Part shown: positions 12,420-24,149 of the stretch, piece by piece
Layout: each line of letters opens with the position of its first letter
How positions within the stretch are numbered: position 1 is the stretch's first letter
Source: Arbacia lixula
Lineage: Eukaryota; Echinodermata; Echinoidea; Arbacioida; Arbaciidae
DNA: 64,000 nt
Direction: 5' to 3'
Assembly (NCBI GenBank): GCA_963669155.1
Contig: OZ022585.1
Location: forward strand, 10,643,378 to 10,707,377
Notes under the pieces: model-generated
What the model saw: the letters and a program-made list of their open reading frames with translations, nothing else
Database searches by the model: none
What the model was told of the DNA's origin: nothing
Made by a program: the position numbers and the translations under genes

Positions 12420-14870
12420 TTGTTCACTTAAAATTGTATTTACATTGGGAAAACATGCTGAGACTGAAAGGTAACTCGAAAGCAGGGCGTTTGTCAAGCA
12501 TTCTTGGAAGTGCATCTCCTGTAAAGTTTCATATTCCACAAAATAGTCTTATAACGTCTCATGGCTCCTGGATGGCGTGACAGAATTTGATTTGCAAAAG
12601 GATTACACTCCCAATTTGAATAGTGCCCTACTTTCATGACTTTGAGAAAAGGAGGCAACTAGCAACAGAGAATGTTCTTGTAAATGAGTAAAATGTGTCT
12701 GTCAATTGCATTGACATCAGTGCAACGCCATAATCATGATGGATTGAATATCTTGCATCAAGAGGACCATTTTCTTCTCCAGATTTTGCCTGTATGTAGG
12801 AAGTGTTGGAAGAGTACCGATAACTCAAATTTATCACTTTTTTCTTTTTGCTAAAGAAGGGCAAAAGAGTAAGTGTGTGTTTTAGGTGACGTGTGACAAG
12901 AGTCGTAGTTCAAGCAATGTCAGGACCACATAACTATACTTGTGTGACTCCCCCTCCCCTGCCCCACTCCACCATTATTGATCGAATACAGTCGACAGAA
13001 CCATAAATTCAATTACAAATATAGTTATATTCATGTGTATTATTTTCCTTTCAATCTATCAAAAGTCGTTGATATGGAAGGGCTAGACTAGTTACCATGG
13101 TAAAGTTTATCAGTGAGCTTTATCTTCATCGATCGCATCGATCGATCGCAACTGCTATAAAACAGTACCCATATTGCTTTATATCGCTTAAACTCACGAT
13201 AGGAAGGACCGACGATAAGTGTTTTTTCCCTTTTTGTAAATTTAATTTGAAATAAATCACGCATTTATGTTTTCCCTACCATTATACCCCGAATTTACAT
13301 TACCAATTATATCTGCTCCAGAAATTGTGTGTAATTCACACAATATAGTATTCATGCATAGACCTACACGTCAATCTGTATAAGGTTAAATCAAAATCCA
13401 TGAAGCATGTTATGGGTGAAAGAAGTCGCCCTGCGTGTATCATATGTATCTCTATGTGTGTCTTCTTCCGTGTTTCCCCTTTCTTTCTAGTTTTCTTATG
13501 CAGTATGCCCCCTCTCTTTCATTCTCTCTAATTGCCCCCCCCCTCCCATCTCTCTCTTTCCCTCTCGCTTGCTCTTTCTCTCTCACACACAGAAACACAT
13601 GCACACACGCACGCACGAAGGAACACGAACATTCGCATATGTAAGCGAATTATTGCTATTCTCCCTCTCACTCCCCTCTCACTTTCCCTCCCTCACACAC
13701 ACAAACACACGCGCACGCACACGAACACACTCGCGCATGTGTAAGCGAATTGCTCCTTTTTCAAACGTTCGGAAAGTAACACTTAACGAAAACGTCGTCT
13801 AAAGTAAATAAGCCTTTGATCTTTTGCCGCAACGACCAGAAAAAAACACAGAGATCGCGTTACACTCAGTTATTTTCGTCTCTTCGCTGTTCTCTTTCCT
13901 TTCGCTGTATACATTACATTGGGGTGCGATTCGTCGGTCCTTGAAGTTCAAGCTACAATTTACATGAGAATACCCTTAGTTTCGGGAGAGTGGACAAAGC
14001 CGTTTATGTCACTATTTGCTTCTAGCCGTCTTAAGTCATTACTGGCATCTGAGTCGATCGCTGAAATTGCGTTTCATAACAATAACCTTTTCCATAAACC
14101 GTTTCTTTTAACCTTTGGAATACCTTCAAAGCGATGATCTCCCTCACACTCGTCGATATCTCCGAGCACACTTACTAGTCTTAAACTTGGAATAAATTAT
14201 CCTTTAAACAACAATAATATAATTAAGGCGCTACGAAAAAAAGGGATTCTATATACAAATAAGAACGTTCTCTAACAGATTTGCTGTGCGGCAGCGATTC
14301 TTTCTTTTATTCTTTGAAAGTCAACTCCGAAGTTAGAGGCATTCTCCTCCATTGTTGACGGCTTGAATACCAGAGTGTTAAACTTAAGTGACCGTTAAGT
14401 AATAAGATATTTACGATTAGAGTGTTCATGCGTAAAATTATCCAAAGGACCGCGACAACTGTGTATAATGTTAGTGCGATGCGTAAATGAATATCACTTT
14501 GCATGTTTGCTAATTTTTCGGCCATAAATGGTCCGTTTAAATTGAATTTTTCACACATCAACCAGTGGATATGTCAGATAACGACTGCATACATTTTATC
14601 AACCATTCATCACCTTTTGCACATGTCAACAAAGCTACTAGATCCCTTTAATTGGAGATCAAACGAATGAACGCGTGAGTGCTGGCCGACCGACTGGGTA
14701 CTGCTTTCTTCGTTTCACTAGGCGGCTTGTCTCCCAGTCTCTCGGTACAAAGAGTCACGCTGCTTTGCCGTTGCGATGTGTTTTGTCCTCGATGGTTCCT
14801 CTCAGGCCGCAGAGAGCTTTATTTGCCTTCCACGCAACCCGGCATTGTTAAGGGTGCTTGTCGGCGTTCC
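12420..14870. other. No recognised gene
   Basis: Holds simple sequence (13.5-13.7 kb) and unassigned DNA. A CCTTTGATC TCF/LEF-type match sits at 13813-13821. Confidence 0.5.
13550..13735 (+). repeat. CT- and CA-rich simple sequence, partly duplicated
   Basis: Two similar blocks of ctctcactttccctc...cacacacac...gcatatgtaagcgaatt. The open frames here are low-complexity artefacts. Confidence 0.8.
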
Positions 14871-14879
14871 GCTTTGATG

Positions 14880-15175
14880 TTGCAATTGTTCGGCGCGGCG
14901 TCGTTTGAGGGTGAAAGGGAGAGAGGCTGCGAGAGAAGGAGAGAGGAGGAAGGAGGGGGGGGGGGGGGAGGAAGAGAAAAGAAAAGGGTAACATGGCCTT
15001 AGTTAAGTTAGCACCCCTCCGTGGTCAGCTATTCTTCGTGGAGTACGAGCAAGAAGGCGAAAGACTTCGGGTTCAGTTAGCGTTCGATTCCCAAAAGAAG
15101 ACGGAGGTGAGATGCGTGGAGCTCGAGCTCAAGACGCATCTTGGAAGACCGCTTCTCGCATATCTTCACGACTAG
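14880..15175 (+). other. CpG-containing segment with a short unassigned frame; possible 5' exon or promoter region
   Basis: Includes ggcgcggcgtcg, a purine/G run at 14952-14970 and a 60-codon frame from ATG 14993 (MALVKLAPLRGQLFFVEYEQ start). I recognise no domain in that frame. NOTUM exon 1 needs an upstream non-coding exon, and this is one place it could be, but nothing in the sequence proves it. Confidence 0.2.
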
Positions 15176-15720
15176 GCCGATTGATATTTTATCACTGGTT
15201 CTTTGGATATGCGTAATCCACTGGTCGGAGATTTTGAGAAAAGATACATTTATTCTATTTCAACTTTAACATGCGATCCATTGAAAGGGGAGTCTGCGTG
15301 ATAAGAGGATAAAGAAATTCACATACTTACTTTGATATATCGATTCATTGGATGAGGAATTTGAGGTCTTTCCCCGTTTAAATCTTACCGTTAACATGCA
15401 ATTTGCTGGACGAAGACTTCGGATTAAAGAAACACTTCTAACCATAACTTGGGAACATCTTCCTGGACATTCATGAATATCTAAATTTATTTTCATCTGA
15501 ATCTTTCGCCCTTCAACGGCTTCGGTTGCTAGTGACAGGTAAATCTTTAATCTTTTTTATCGTGTTCTTTTCACTGTCTTGTGTAAAACATCTCATTCAT
15601 TCTGATATCCTTCATGTTGGTTCCTCTGTTTTCTTTCAGCGAAAGAGAAAAAGATAACAAACACAACGTGGAACGTTGGAAACCAGTGACTTTTCGATAC
15701 CCTCCCTCCCCTCTCTCGTT

Positions 15721-15721
<1 letters not shown>

Positions 15722-15759
<38 letters not shown>

Positions 15760-15882
15760 AACATACACACACATACACACTAATAAATACAACTGATATT
15801 CATATATTAATATTCTATTCTATCTCTCCTCTCTTTTCTTCTTTCCAATCTCTATTTCGCACACACACACACACACACACAG
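15722..15882 (+). repeat. (CT)n and (CA)n microsatellites
   Basis: tctctctc then cacacaca at 15722-15765 and cacacaca at 15860-15882. Confidence 0.9.
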
Positions 15883-16034
15883 AAATATTACTAAAACGAA
15901 CGTACACATAGTTGATAATCGTCCACATTCAAATCATGTTTTGTAAGCTGTACGTAGATTAGGATTTCATCCAATTAGTTCACTTTTAATGGTCTTTTGA
16001 TTCCAAACCAATACTGCAATGGGAACTCTACTTT

Positions 16035-16381
16035 AAAGGGAATATCCTGTACTGGGAAGACAAAAAACCTTCAAAAGTTAATCGTGAGCAATCTCCTTGC
16101 CAATGGTCTTTAAGTCATGTATTAGCCATTTTAGAAACTTGCTGAAAGTTATTTTCCCTCAAATGATCCACATTTGGAGTAATTATTGATTAAATAAAAT
16201 TAGATTAAATTTGTGATTTAATCAATAATTACTCCAAATGTGGATCATTTGAGGGCAGACCACTTTCAGCAAGTTTCTAAAATGGAGAGTACATAAATTT
16301 TAAGAGCATTGTACGAAGATTGCTCACGATCACCATTTTGCAGGGGTTTTTTTTGTCTTCTCAGTACAGTATATTCCCTTT
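16035..16381. mobile_element. 347-bp palindromic foldback element
   Basis: The ends aaagggaatatcctgtact and its near-complement at 16360-16381 pair, and the arms continue almost to the centre through gatccacatttggag and its complement. Confidence 0.85.
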
Positions 16382-17338
16382 AATCATTGTCATGGGAGCA
16401 TATCAGGAAAATCTTGCATCAAACATTAGAGACAGAGAGAGATCGAGAGAGAGAAAGAGAGAGAAAGAGAAAGAGAGAAGGAGAGAGAAAGACACGGAGA
16501 GAGTGAGGGGGAAGGGGGGGGGGGGGGGAGAGTTTGCCGTGTATGTAATGTATTAATGTACGAATACAAGTCATGTGTGCATGAACGTATACAAATTATG
16601 TGTAAATATGTTTGTGTACGTGTGCTTGTGAGTGTTCGTATGTGTTAGCGCATGTGTTTGTGTCTATATGAAGTGTGTGCATATCCTAATGCTCAATACA
16701 TGTTTTTTTTTAATAAAGCAATGAAACATAACTACAGTATAAAAATAAAATGTATTATGTTTGTGTGTATGTATATTACGTACCAGTGTATGTGTGTGTG
16801 TTTGTATACAAAGTGCGTGTATTATGACTTTATGTACCATGTTCAGTTAATTTGCACTCGGAGTTTGAATGTATTACCGGTGGAAAAAATCCGAAAGTGG
16901 CAGATTTTTTGTATAAACTTAGATCAATTCATGTATGTGTTTTATTGGGGAAAGTGTTAAGATTTTCCTGACAGAATGGAAATCCTTGGGCAATAGTTCA
17001 AACTACCTGTCCACCAAGTCCACGTAGTGTACTGTACGGCTGATGACAGACATTCTTATGTGCCAATAACGCATTCTCGCGGTTCATTCAACTCGGATCC
17101 TCAGAGAAAAAAAAGGAGTTGTCAGCGCTTTGAGTGAAGTGCTTTTGCTAGTTTTCGTTATTTTTTCTGCTTGTAAAAAGTCCTATTCTAACAAGACGGA
17201 CATGCTATCAGTTTGAAATTTGAAATCCGTTTGTCGTCACCGGGATCGAATGTTCTTCCATTTCCAGACATAAGGCCTTCTTGAGCCGTTAGAAGGTCGC
17301 GCCAGTATGGACGGCAGCGCAAATTTGCCGATATAAGA

Positions 17339-17383
<45 letters not shown>

Positions 17384-17415
17384 AAGAATAGAGGATGCGA
17401 TGGCGCTGATTACTA

Positions 17416-17658
17416 GGTGAAGACAAACAAATTAAATGAAACGCCGGAGAAGAAAAATTATTCGAATTTTCGGTCATAGACAAAAACAATATAACAATAT
17501 GTAATAAGCGCCCCTAGTTTCAGTTATAAATACGCTCGTTGTACGCAATCATGTTTTTGTGTAAATTGTTCAGTCATTCATTCTTGATAAAGGTCTATGA
17601 CCGAAAATTCGAATAATTTTTCTTCTCCGGCGTTTCATTTAATTTGTTTGTCTTCACC
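17416..17658. repeat. Perfect 66-nt inverted repeat flanked by (TA)n
   Basis: 17416-17481 is the exact reverse complement of 17593-17658, separated by 111 nt. TA microsatellites lie outside both arms (17343-17380 and 17659-17682). Confidence 0.92.
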
Positions 17659-17679
17659 TATATATATATATATATATAT

Positions 17680-18160
17680 ATACACAGTCTATATATTATA
17701 TAAATGTTTTTTTATAAAGGGACGAAAAAGTGAGGAAGAGTATTATCTGTTTGCGCGAATGTTTGCCAACATATTGCATTTGTTCGATTCTTAGAAAAAA
17801 AAAAGGGGAGGAGATCAAAATCATCTCCCCATCTTGTTTACAAACATTAATTTCATCTTCGGTGGTCAACATGTTTAAGGTCTTTGAGACTTGTGGTACT
17901 TTCGTGACATACCTTCTTTCATCGTCCAAAGTGAACGTCTTCTTACTTTTTGATTTACGCCATAATAGAAGGAAGCATACTGTGTGGTATGACGACCACA
18001 GCAAACTATGCGATTTTGCCGTGCACCATTCTGCAGTCGTAAGGGCATACGACCTGTTATGTGACGTCACCTTTTGGCACAAATTCAATGGCCGGTTCCT
18101 GCGATTCAGCAAGTCGCAGAGTCGTACGACTGAACGGATCGTGTCGTCTGTGGTTGCCTT
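17680..18160. other. Unassigned region with overlapping open frames on both strands
   Basis: A 146-codon plus-strand frame and a 159-codon minus-strand frame overlap here. Neither resembles a known protein, both lack clear splice partners, and their overlap suggests chance or old repeat sequence. Confidence 0.35.
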
Positions 18161-18164
18161 AAAG

Positions 18165-18290
18165 GCGTAGTTCACCCTGAAAGTATTTTGGTTTCAATAA
18201 AAGGAGACACATGAAAGAAAGGAAAAGAAAGCAGTTTGATTTTAAAGTTTTGATTTTGTGACGTCATCTACGAGGTGCTCTCGCAGGGTT
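18165..18290. mobile_element. CRE-bearing foldback element, one-arm fragment
   Basis: Only the left arm is present (gtagttcaccctgaaag to acgaggtgctctcgc). Confidence 0.7.
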
Positions 18291-18335
18291 AACGTGGTCA
18301 TATAAAATGTAGGACTCGACGGGTGCACTAGTTTT

Positions 18336-18490
18336 GCAAGCCTCGGTACTAAGCTGTGAGGTGCATGGACACAACCCAGTATGTTAACAACTATGTCTGG
18401 TAACACAGACTATGCCCTAATCCCATCCTCGCTTTTCCTCGACAAAGTTGTTAACAGACTGGGTTGTTTCCAAGCACCTCCCAGCCTAGT
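18336..18490. repeat. Imperfect inverted repeat
   Basis: gaggtgcatggacacaaccc...gttaacaac is complementary to gttgttaac...gggttgtttccaagcacctc. Confidence 0.7.
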
Positions 18491-18744
18491 ACCTAGACTA
18501 TATGTTTGCTAATTTGCAGAAAATAGTAACCTTTTGCCACTTGGGTCCTTCTGTCGAAGTCTCGAGCGGGATCACTGTCAGATGCGTGCAACATGTTGGC
18601 AAATCAAAGGCACGTTTCAAAAGGATATCCATCTCAAATCCAACAAGACCCGTATGGCGTAGCCAGTATACTCTACACAAGCATGGCAAGAGGGGTGGGG
18701 TTAATTACTTCACAAGGGAAGGAATCGAGGACCATTGTTACTTA

Positions 18745-18940
18745 TAGTTATAGAACTTTTTCACACACATCCAACAAGACATATTCACCTTCCACGGACT
18801 AGAACACTCCTCGCACATAGACTCTTAACATTTCACGGACCAAAATACCGGAACTCCTTAAACCTAAACATAAGGCAATCCGCCACTATAAACACATTTC
18901 AAAGAAAGTTAGAAAAAACACACATAACCTCATAAAACCT
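18745..18940 (+). pseudogene. LINE ORF2 C-terminal fragment
   Basis: The frame reads HTHPTRHIHLPRTRTLLAHR, FHGPKYRNSLNLNIRQSATI and NTFQRKLEK, matching the tail found after non-LTR reverse transcriptases (GPxxWNSLPxxIR...FKRKLK). No upstream RT domain is seen. Confidence 0.65.
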
Positions 18941-19023
18941 TTTGATTCTTGTAACATGATAAAAGTGATACAAATCAAGCAATCGTCATGCGTTCCTAAA
19001 TAACGCTAAAAAAAATACATCAT

Positions 19024-20598
19024 AACGAGACATACTTGTGGACAAGTATAAGGTGGTCTGTATGGCAAAAGTTTACACAGACATTGGATGGAAAAAGAAC
19101 GGTGACACCATGGACCTTCCATGGTGACACCACCTATTTATTAGAAATTAAAGGCAGCACCCACGCAGAGACTTGCCTCAATGGTGACATGTATCTGTTA
19201 ACAATATGTAATTAATAATCATTTAAGGTAAAGGGGCGAGAAGAAAGAAAATTGGACAGAAAATCTCAAATGCTATGAATAAGTGAGGGATTAAACACAA
19301 GATTGTTGCAAAAATCACATTGCAAAAGGAATGAAAAACTGACCCTACCCACACAAGGATTCGAACAGGGGGCGTCGAGTTCTTAAAACAGCGCATTACC
19401 CATTGAGCCACAAATCTTCACATTCACTTAACACGTAAAGCAGAAAAAAGGGCTATAATGATTTAAAAATCAATGTTCAAGCTGAAATTTCGCCATGATT
19501 CCGTCATTTGATTAGAAAATGGAGACACGCTCCTGAAAGCTAGTATACTCAGGTAAAACATACTGAAATTTCTGAGTAAAAGATTCAAACATAAGCGAGA
19601 TACAGCTGCTAAAAGATCGTCATGTCAATTCATGATTTGAAATAAATGCCTCTTCCATTGACATTACACGTAAATATGTGAGAATTTGACATAGTGCTTT
19701 TCATCAAAATTTACACCATGATGGCGGAATCAAAATGTATATAAAGGCATTTTTTACCATAGAGTAATGCCCAAGGCACAACATACTGAAATTTAGGAGA
19801 AGATTGATCGGGGATTACCGAGACACGCTCAAACGGGTAAAAAAGTTCATGACGTTATACACGAAAATTCATTTTTTTCGATTCATATGGCAATTTGATG
19901 ACGTCAGGATGTATTTACCGGTAAAATGACACATGAAATCACATCTAAATTTCATAATCTTTCCAAATATTAAACAAAAATTGGGTTCACCAGTCATTCT
20001 GAAGAGCTATGGCCGATTGAAGATAGTTATGTTTTTTTGCAATATTTGTACACAAAAACGTATTGACGCACGCGCAGACTTTCAACTTTGACGCACCCGC
20101 ACGACCTTATCATTGCATAGAAAAAGCGGAATTTTGACGTTGCGTTCGCGTTACGCACGAAATTTTTGAAATGCTTGAAATAGCCTGAAATATATGCAAA
20201 ACAATTTTTACTTGATTTGGAGCATTTTAATATTTTGCGCGCGCGTTTTTGCACTAACGTACGCGTACGTGCGCGTTTTTATCCTTTGCAATTATTTGTC
20301 ACGTCATTAATTTTATGCATGTCAATTTTCATTATCTAAAGATGATCAGTTCTAGAGATATATCAGTTAATAGGTTTTCATTAAATTGCTCGTAGATGAC
20401 GTCACGGTTATGCCTTGACCTTGAAAATACATGTATTAATTTGCCAAGTTCACATGGTAAAAACGTGATAAAACATGACACATGCATTGTTGAGATATAG
20501 TGGTCACAAAAAAGTGGGGGCATTGTATAAAAATAAATAAAAAGAAAGAGAATTTTAATGAAATTAAAAGGTGATCTGTAGGTTACGACAGACCACCT
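19024..20598. mobile_element. 1.5-kb repeat, copy 3
   Basis: Starts with the same hairpin head and ends with the aggtgatctg...cagaccacct hairpin at 20568-20598. The tRNA-like segment is at about 19345-19417, and the CG tract is shorter than in the other two copies. Confidence 0.72.
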
Positions 20599-21103
20599 AA
20601 TAATTTCATTAATGCAGTGCTCACCTCATATCAACAACCACCCTTCCCACCTCCTGATCCCCACCTTCCGTCCTCTTTCGCTTCCCTTTGCCTTATTTCT
20701 GATGATTTATTTTTCATTTCTCAATGTACAGTATTTACTTATATTAAATTGGTTTATAATTGATTAATAGGCTAATATTTGTTCATAATTTTCTTAGTTT
20801 AACGGGTCTAGCTCACAAGCTATGCTTTTTGGACTCCTCCATAGACTCAGAATTTATCATTACCATTTGTGCACTATTTTATATGTTAATTATTTTGATG
20901 CTTGTTTATCATGTTATGTTTGCATTATTGTATCTACTGTGGAAAAAATATAATTACAAATTACTAAATAGTGTTTGTGTTTGCTTTGCATCATTCTGCC
21001 AGTTTACACCTATGTGTGTAGTAGACACATCGCGGATCTCCACCCCGCAGTGATGCATTGGTGCAAATGGAGACCCGCTGACCGCCGCACGATACGGTCA
21101 ATG

Positions 21104-21448
21104 AATAAGCCAGTTCGTAGTTACACCATGGTGGGACAATCCACTGAATCACATGCTACTAGAATGCAGACTGAGATTTGTTTTTGAAGCATTGCCGGGT
21201 GATGGATGTAAAGACATTTTACAGCGTGCTCATAACAACAATAGAAGCAGGTGCACATGGTGGAATGTTCTTTCACTACCATATCAGAGATGAGTAGCTG
21301 TTCTCGTATCTGCATGATAATGGGTATGAAGGGGGTCGACCATCTAATGAATTTCCATTTAACACTCTGAGTGGTTCGATTGACCTGTGGTCACTTGTAC
21401 CAGCAAAAATCTGCTCATGCGCACATTGCAACTACGAACTGGCTTATT
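21104..21448 (+). mobile_element. 345-bp MITE, copy 1
   Basis: Perfect 19-bp terminal inverted repeats (aataagccagttcgtagtt). The interior is shared with 28731-29075 in opposite orientation. I see no clear target-site duplication and no coding frame. Confidence 0.85.
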
Positions 21449-21449
21449 T

Positions 21450-22860
21450 AAAACTATGGTCGTTCCGGAACGGGGTGTTTTCAACATAAACAAAAAACGC
21501 TATTCACCTTTGTGAATTAGCTATAATGAGATTCCACACGTTATCCATAGGGTATACTGCTGATCCATGCCGAGTTTAGTGACCTTTGAAAGAAAGGTTG
21601 CCATGTCCATGTTGTCTTTAACTCTTCGTACGCCATCGGTGCATTTTACACACATATCCAATCGAGCAACACCGTGTCTGACAGAATGACACACATAGGG
21701 TTAATAAGTGGCTCCGTGTTGATACACACACTTCGTCACTGTTTTCATGAACCGTGACGCCTGCGTGTTGGCGCGGAAAAGAGTTTTCGAGATAATCGCG
21801 TTTGGAGTTTGCATCTGGTCTCAAATTGCGATTTCAATGCGTTTTCTTCATCTTTTGGCCCAATTTGTAATTTGGTGTGGATGTACATAATTTGAAGTTT
21901 ATTATCTTGTAACTATTGCTTCATAACTCCTTCACATTACTTGCTATCGAGTTGTTAGTCTAAGCTAGCACGGTTCGTGAAAACGCCAAGGCTGTGTTTT
22001 CGCGTGTGTCGAATTTGGCCACCTAACGGTTCGTGAAAACAGTGACGACTTATTGAACATAAATGAAGCACTTTTTTAAGTGTGTTGTTGTTGTCTTCTT
22101 ATTACATGTATCTATTTGACAATAGAAATAACATTACAGAACACAATCATTAGAAGAAAATATACGAATAACTGAATAAAAGACATCATACAAAATAGAA
22201 TATGACAGAAAGAGACAGCGTGTGGGTCAGGGTCCACAAAAGTGAAGTCATTCACTGTGGCCCGGGCCCCGGGGGCATGTTCAACCACACACGCTGTCTC
22301 AAGATACATGAAACAATGAGAAAAAAAATGTCTGATGATTTAAACAAAATATCTAATAAGTGAAACAAAATCATTTCATTAAATAAATTACTACGTACAC
22401 AATCACCATGACATAAAGATTCATCTCACTATCGATCTAAAGCAAATACAGATTCAACATGTTTATACACATTCACAGCGCTACACATATTACAACAACG
22501 CATACACACACACACACACACATACACACACACACACACACTCACAAGTGAGAGTGGTGGGCATATCTGAATGAGGGACGGCAGGCAGCCCCCAGCGTAT
22601 CACCAAGGGGGGCGAATTTGGGCCTCTGTCGGCAAATGATTGTGTCCCTCGCGGACAGTGTCGGCAAAAAGTAGGCCGTCGTGAATACTCCTGATGATTT
22701 CATTTTATTTCGCTTTTCACTTAATTTTGTTCACTGTCGGCGTTATATCAAACAGAAACCAGAAATCCCCATGGACGTCATCATTGCAAAACAACAGCAA
22801 CACACGAAAACAACAAACTGTCGGATGTTTATTTGACCCTCGCAGATATTATGGAGCACA
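21450..22860. other. No recognised gene
   Basis: Contains a fragment of repeat family G (21520-21600), a gacagcgtgtgggt / accacacacgctgtc hairpin at 22214-22300 and a CA microsatellite. Confidence 0.5.
22502..22542 (+). repeat. (CA)n microsatellite
   Basis: Alternating cacacaca with two interruptions. Confidence 0.9.
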
Positions 22861-23200
22861 CGTGACAACCCGCAACTTCTTTTCCTGCCAGAAGCATCAT
22901 GCATTATTAATGAAATTGTGATGGAAGTTGCTAGTGGATTGACACAATGATACAATCATTATTGTGTTCTTAGTTAATTATCTCATACGTATGAGATCCA
23001 AGTTTGTCCAAAAGTGAAAAGCTTATTAAATATTCCAAGGATTATTACCAGAAAAGAAACCGCTGCAGTGTCACAAAACCTGTCTTGAAACAAATTGACA
23101 TCCCTTGACTTTATGATGTGTCAATTGTAGCTTGATTTGAGGTGAAATAGATGTTTAATCATTTAATCAAGTGTAAAAAGTATTTTTTGAACTCGTATAA
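22860..23200. mobile_element. Partial copy of the 52.5-kb foldback family
   Basis: gcatcatgcattattaatg through gacatcccttgactttatga and gcttgatttgag matches the other family members. Confidence 0.6.
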
Positions 23201-23504
23201 TTAGCCAAAAATGACAGTGCTAATATTTGTGTGCATCGCAATTGGATGAGAAAGAACATCACGTGTGAGGATGTTACTTTTGAATGGATGGGCGATCAGT
23301 GAATGAAAGGAAGAAAAACTTAGCCAATCATGGAAGAAGGAATATGGAGTGGACGGAAGAATACTGAGAAGATAATTTGACAATTCCATAAGTCCCCGAT
23401 CATACAGATAATGAATGAATCGAATCATTGAACCGAGTTCGTGAATAATTTAATGTATGAATGATTATTGCTCAATTATTGATGCCATGTATTTGCTTTT
23501 CCAG

Positions 23505-23980
23505 CTCCTTACTTTAGACGACAAGTCTTATTCCGCGATGACGGGGCCCCTATCAGGCCAGCGGCTCCAAACCCTCCTACCTCTCGTCCTCTTCCTCCTC
23601 AACCTCATCGACAGCGGGCGGGGCCGGGCCGCCCAGCGGGCCGCCCAGCGAGCCGACTCCCCTTCGGCGTACGAGGCTGCCATCGCCGCGGCCGCAGCAG
23701 CAGCCGGAGAGCACGATCTTTCGGCGCGCACCCAGACCATCCTTCGTGGGCCCGTGCCCGTGGTCGGCGGGCACGCTGGCCAATTCCAGCCGGGGTCTGA
23801 GGAGAACGAGTACGTGCTCGATCTCAATAAGTTGAGTATGGACCCGGATAGCCTCATGAAACATATCAAGGACCTGGCGTCAGCGCTCAACACGTGTGGG
23901 TTTGACGGGCAGCTGCAGCAGCTACGTCTGCATCACGTGACCAACCGGTCGGTCACGTGCAACGACGGGTCTCCTGCGGG
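23505..23980 (+). CDS. NOTUM: NOTUM exon 1 (coding from 23538): signal peptide and N-terminus
   Basis: Coding starts at the ATG at 23538. The start was chosen because it gives a signal peptide with the hydrophobic core LLPLVLFLLNLI. A good 3' splice site (tttgcttttccag) ends at 23504, so the exon likely begins at 23505 with 33 nt of 5' UTR, and an upstream non-coding exon must exist. An in-frame ATG at 23457 lies upstream of that acceptor and is rejected. Residues 1-147 include an Ala-rich low-complexity stretch and end in the conserved HHVTNRSVTCNDGSPAG, which has an N-glycosylation sequon (NRS). The donor is GTAAGC at 23981. Confidence 0.93.
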
Positions 23981-24103
23981 GTAAGCAATACCAAGCAGAA
24001 TACATACCATTTATATAAAACATACCATTTTAAAGTGCCTTAATTGTACAACGTTTACACGCGCATTGGCGAGAGCAAGAGAGAGAGAGAAAAAGAGAGA
24101 GGG

Positions 24104-24149
<46 letters not shown>

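Noticed and set aside
14993-15175. 60-codon frame as a small protein gene
   Set aside because: No recognisable domain and no transcript-level signal; kept only as a possible 5' region.
17696-18175. Overlapping 146- and 159-codon frames as genes
   Set aside because: Opposite strands overlap nearly completely, with no known motif or splice-supported extension.
23457-23537. In-frame ATG upstream of the chosen NOTUM start
   Set aside because: It lies before a good 3' splice site at 23504 and would bury the signal peptide.
23528-23893. Minus-strand 121-codon frame opposite NOTUM exon 1
   Set aside because: Antisense shadow of GC-rich coding sequence, no family match.
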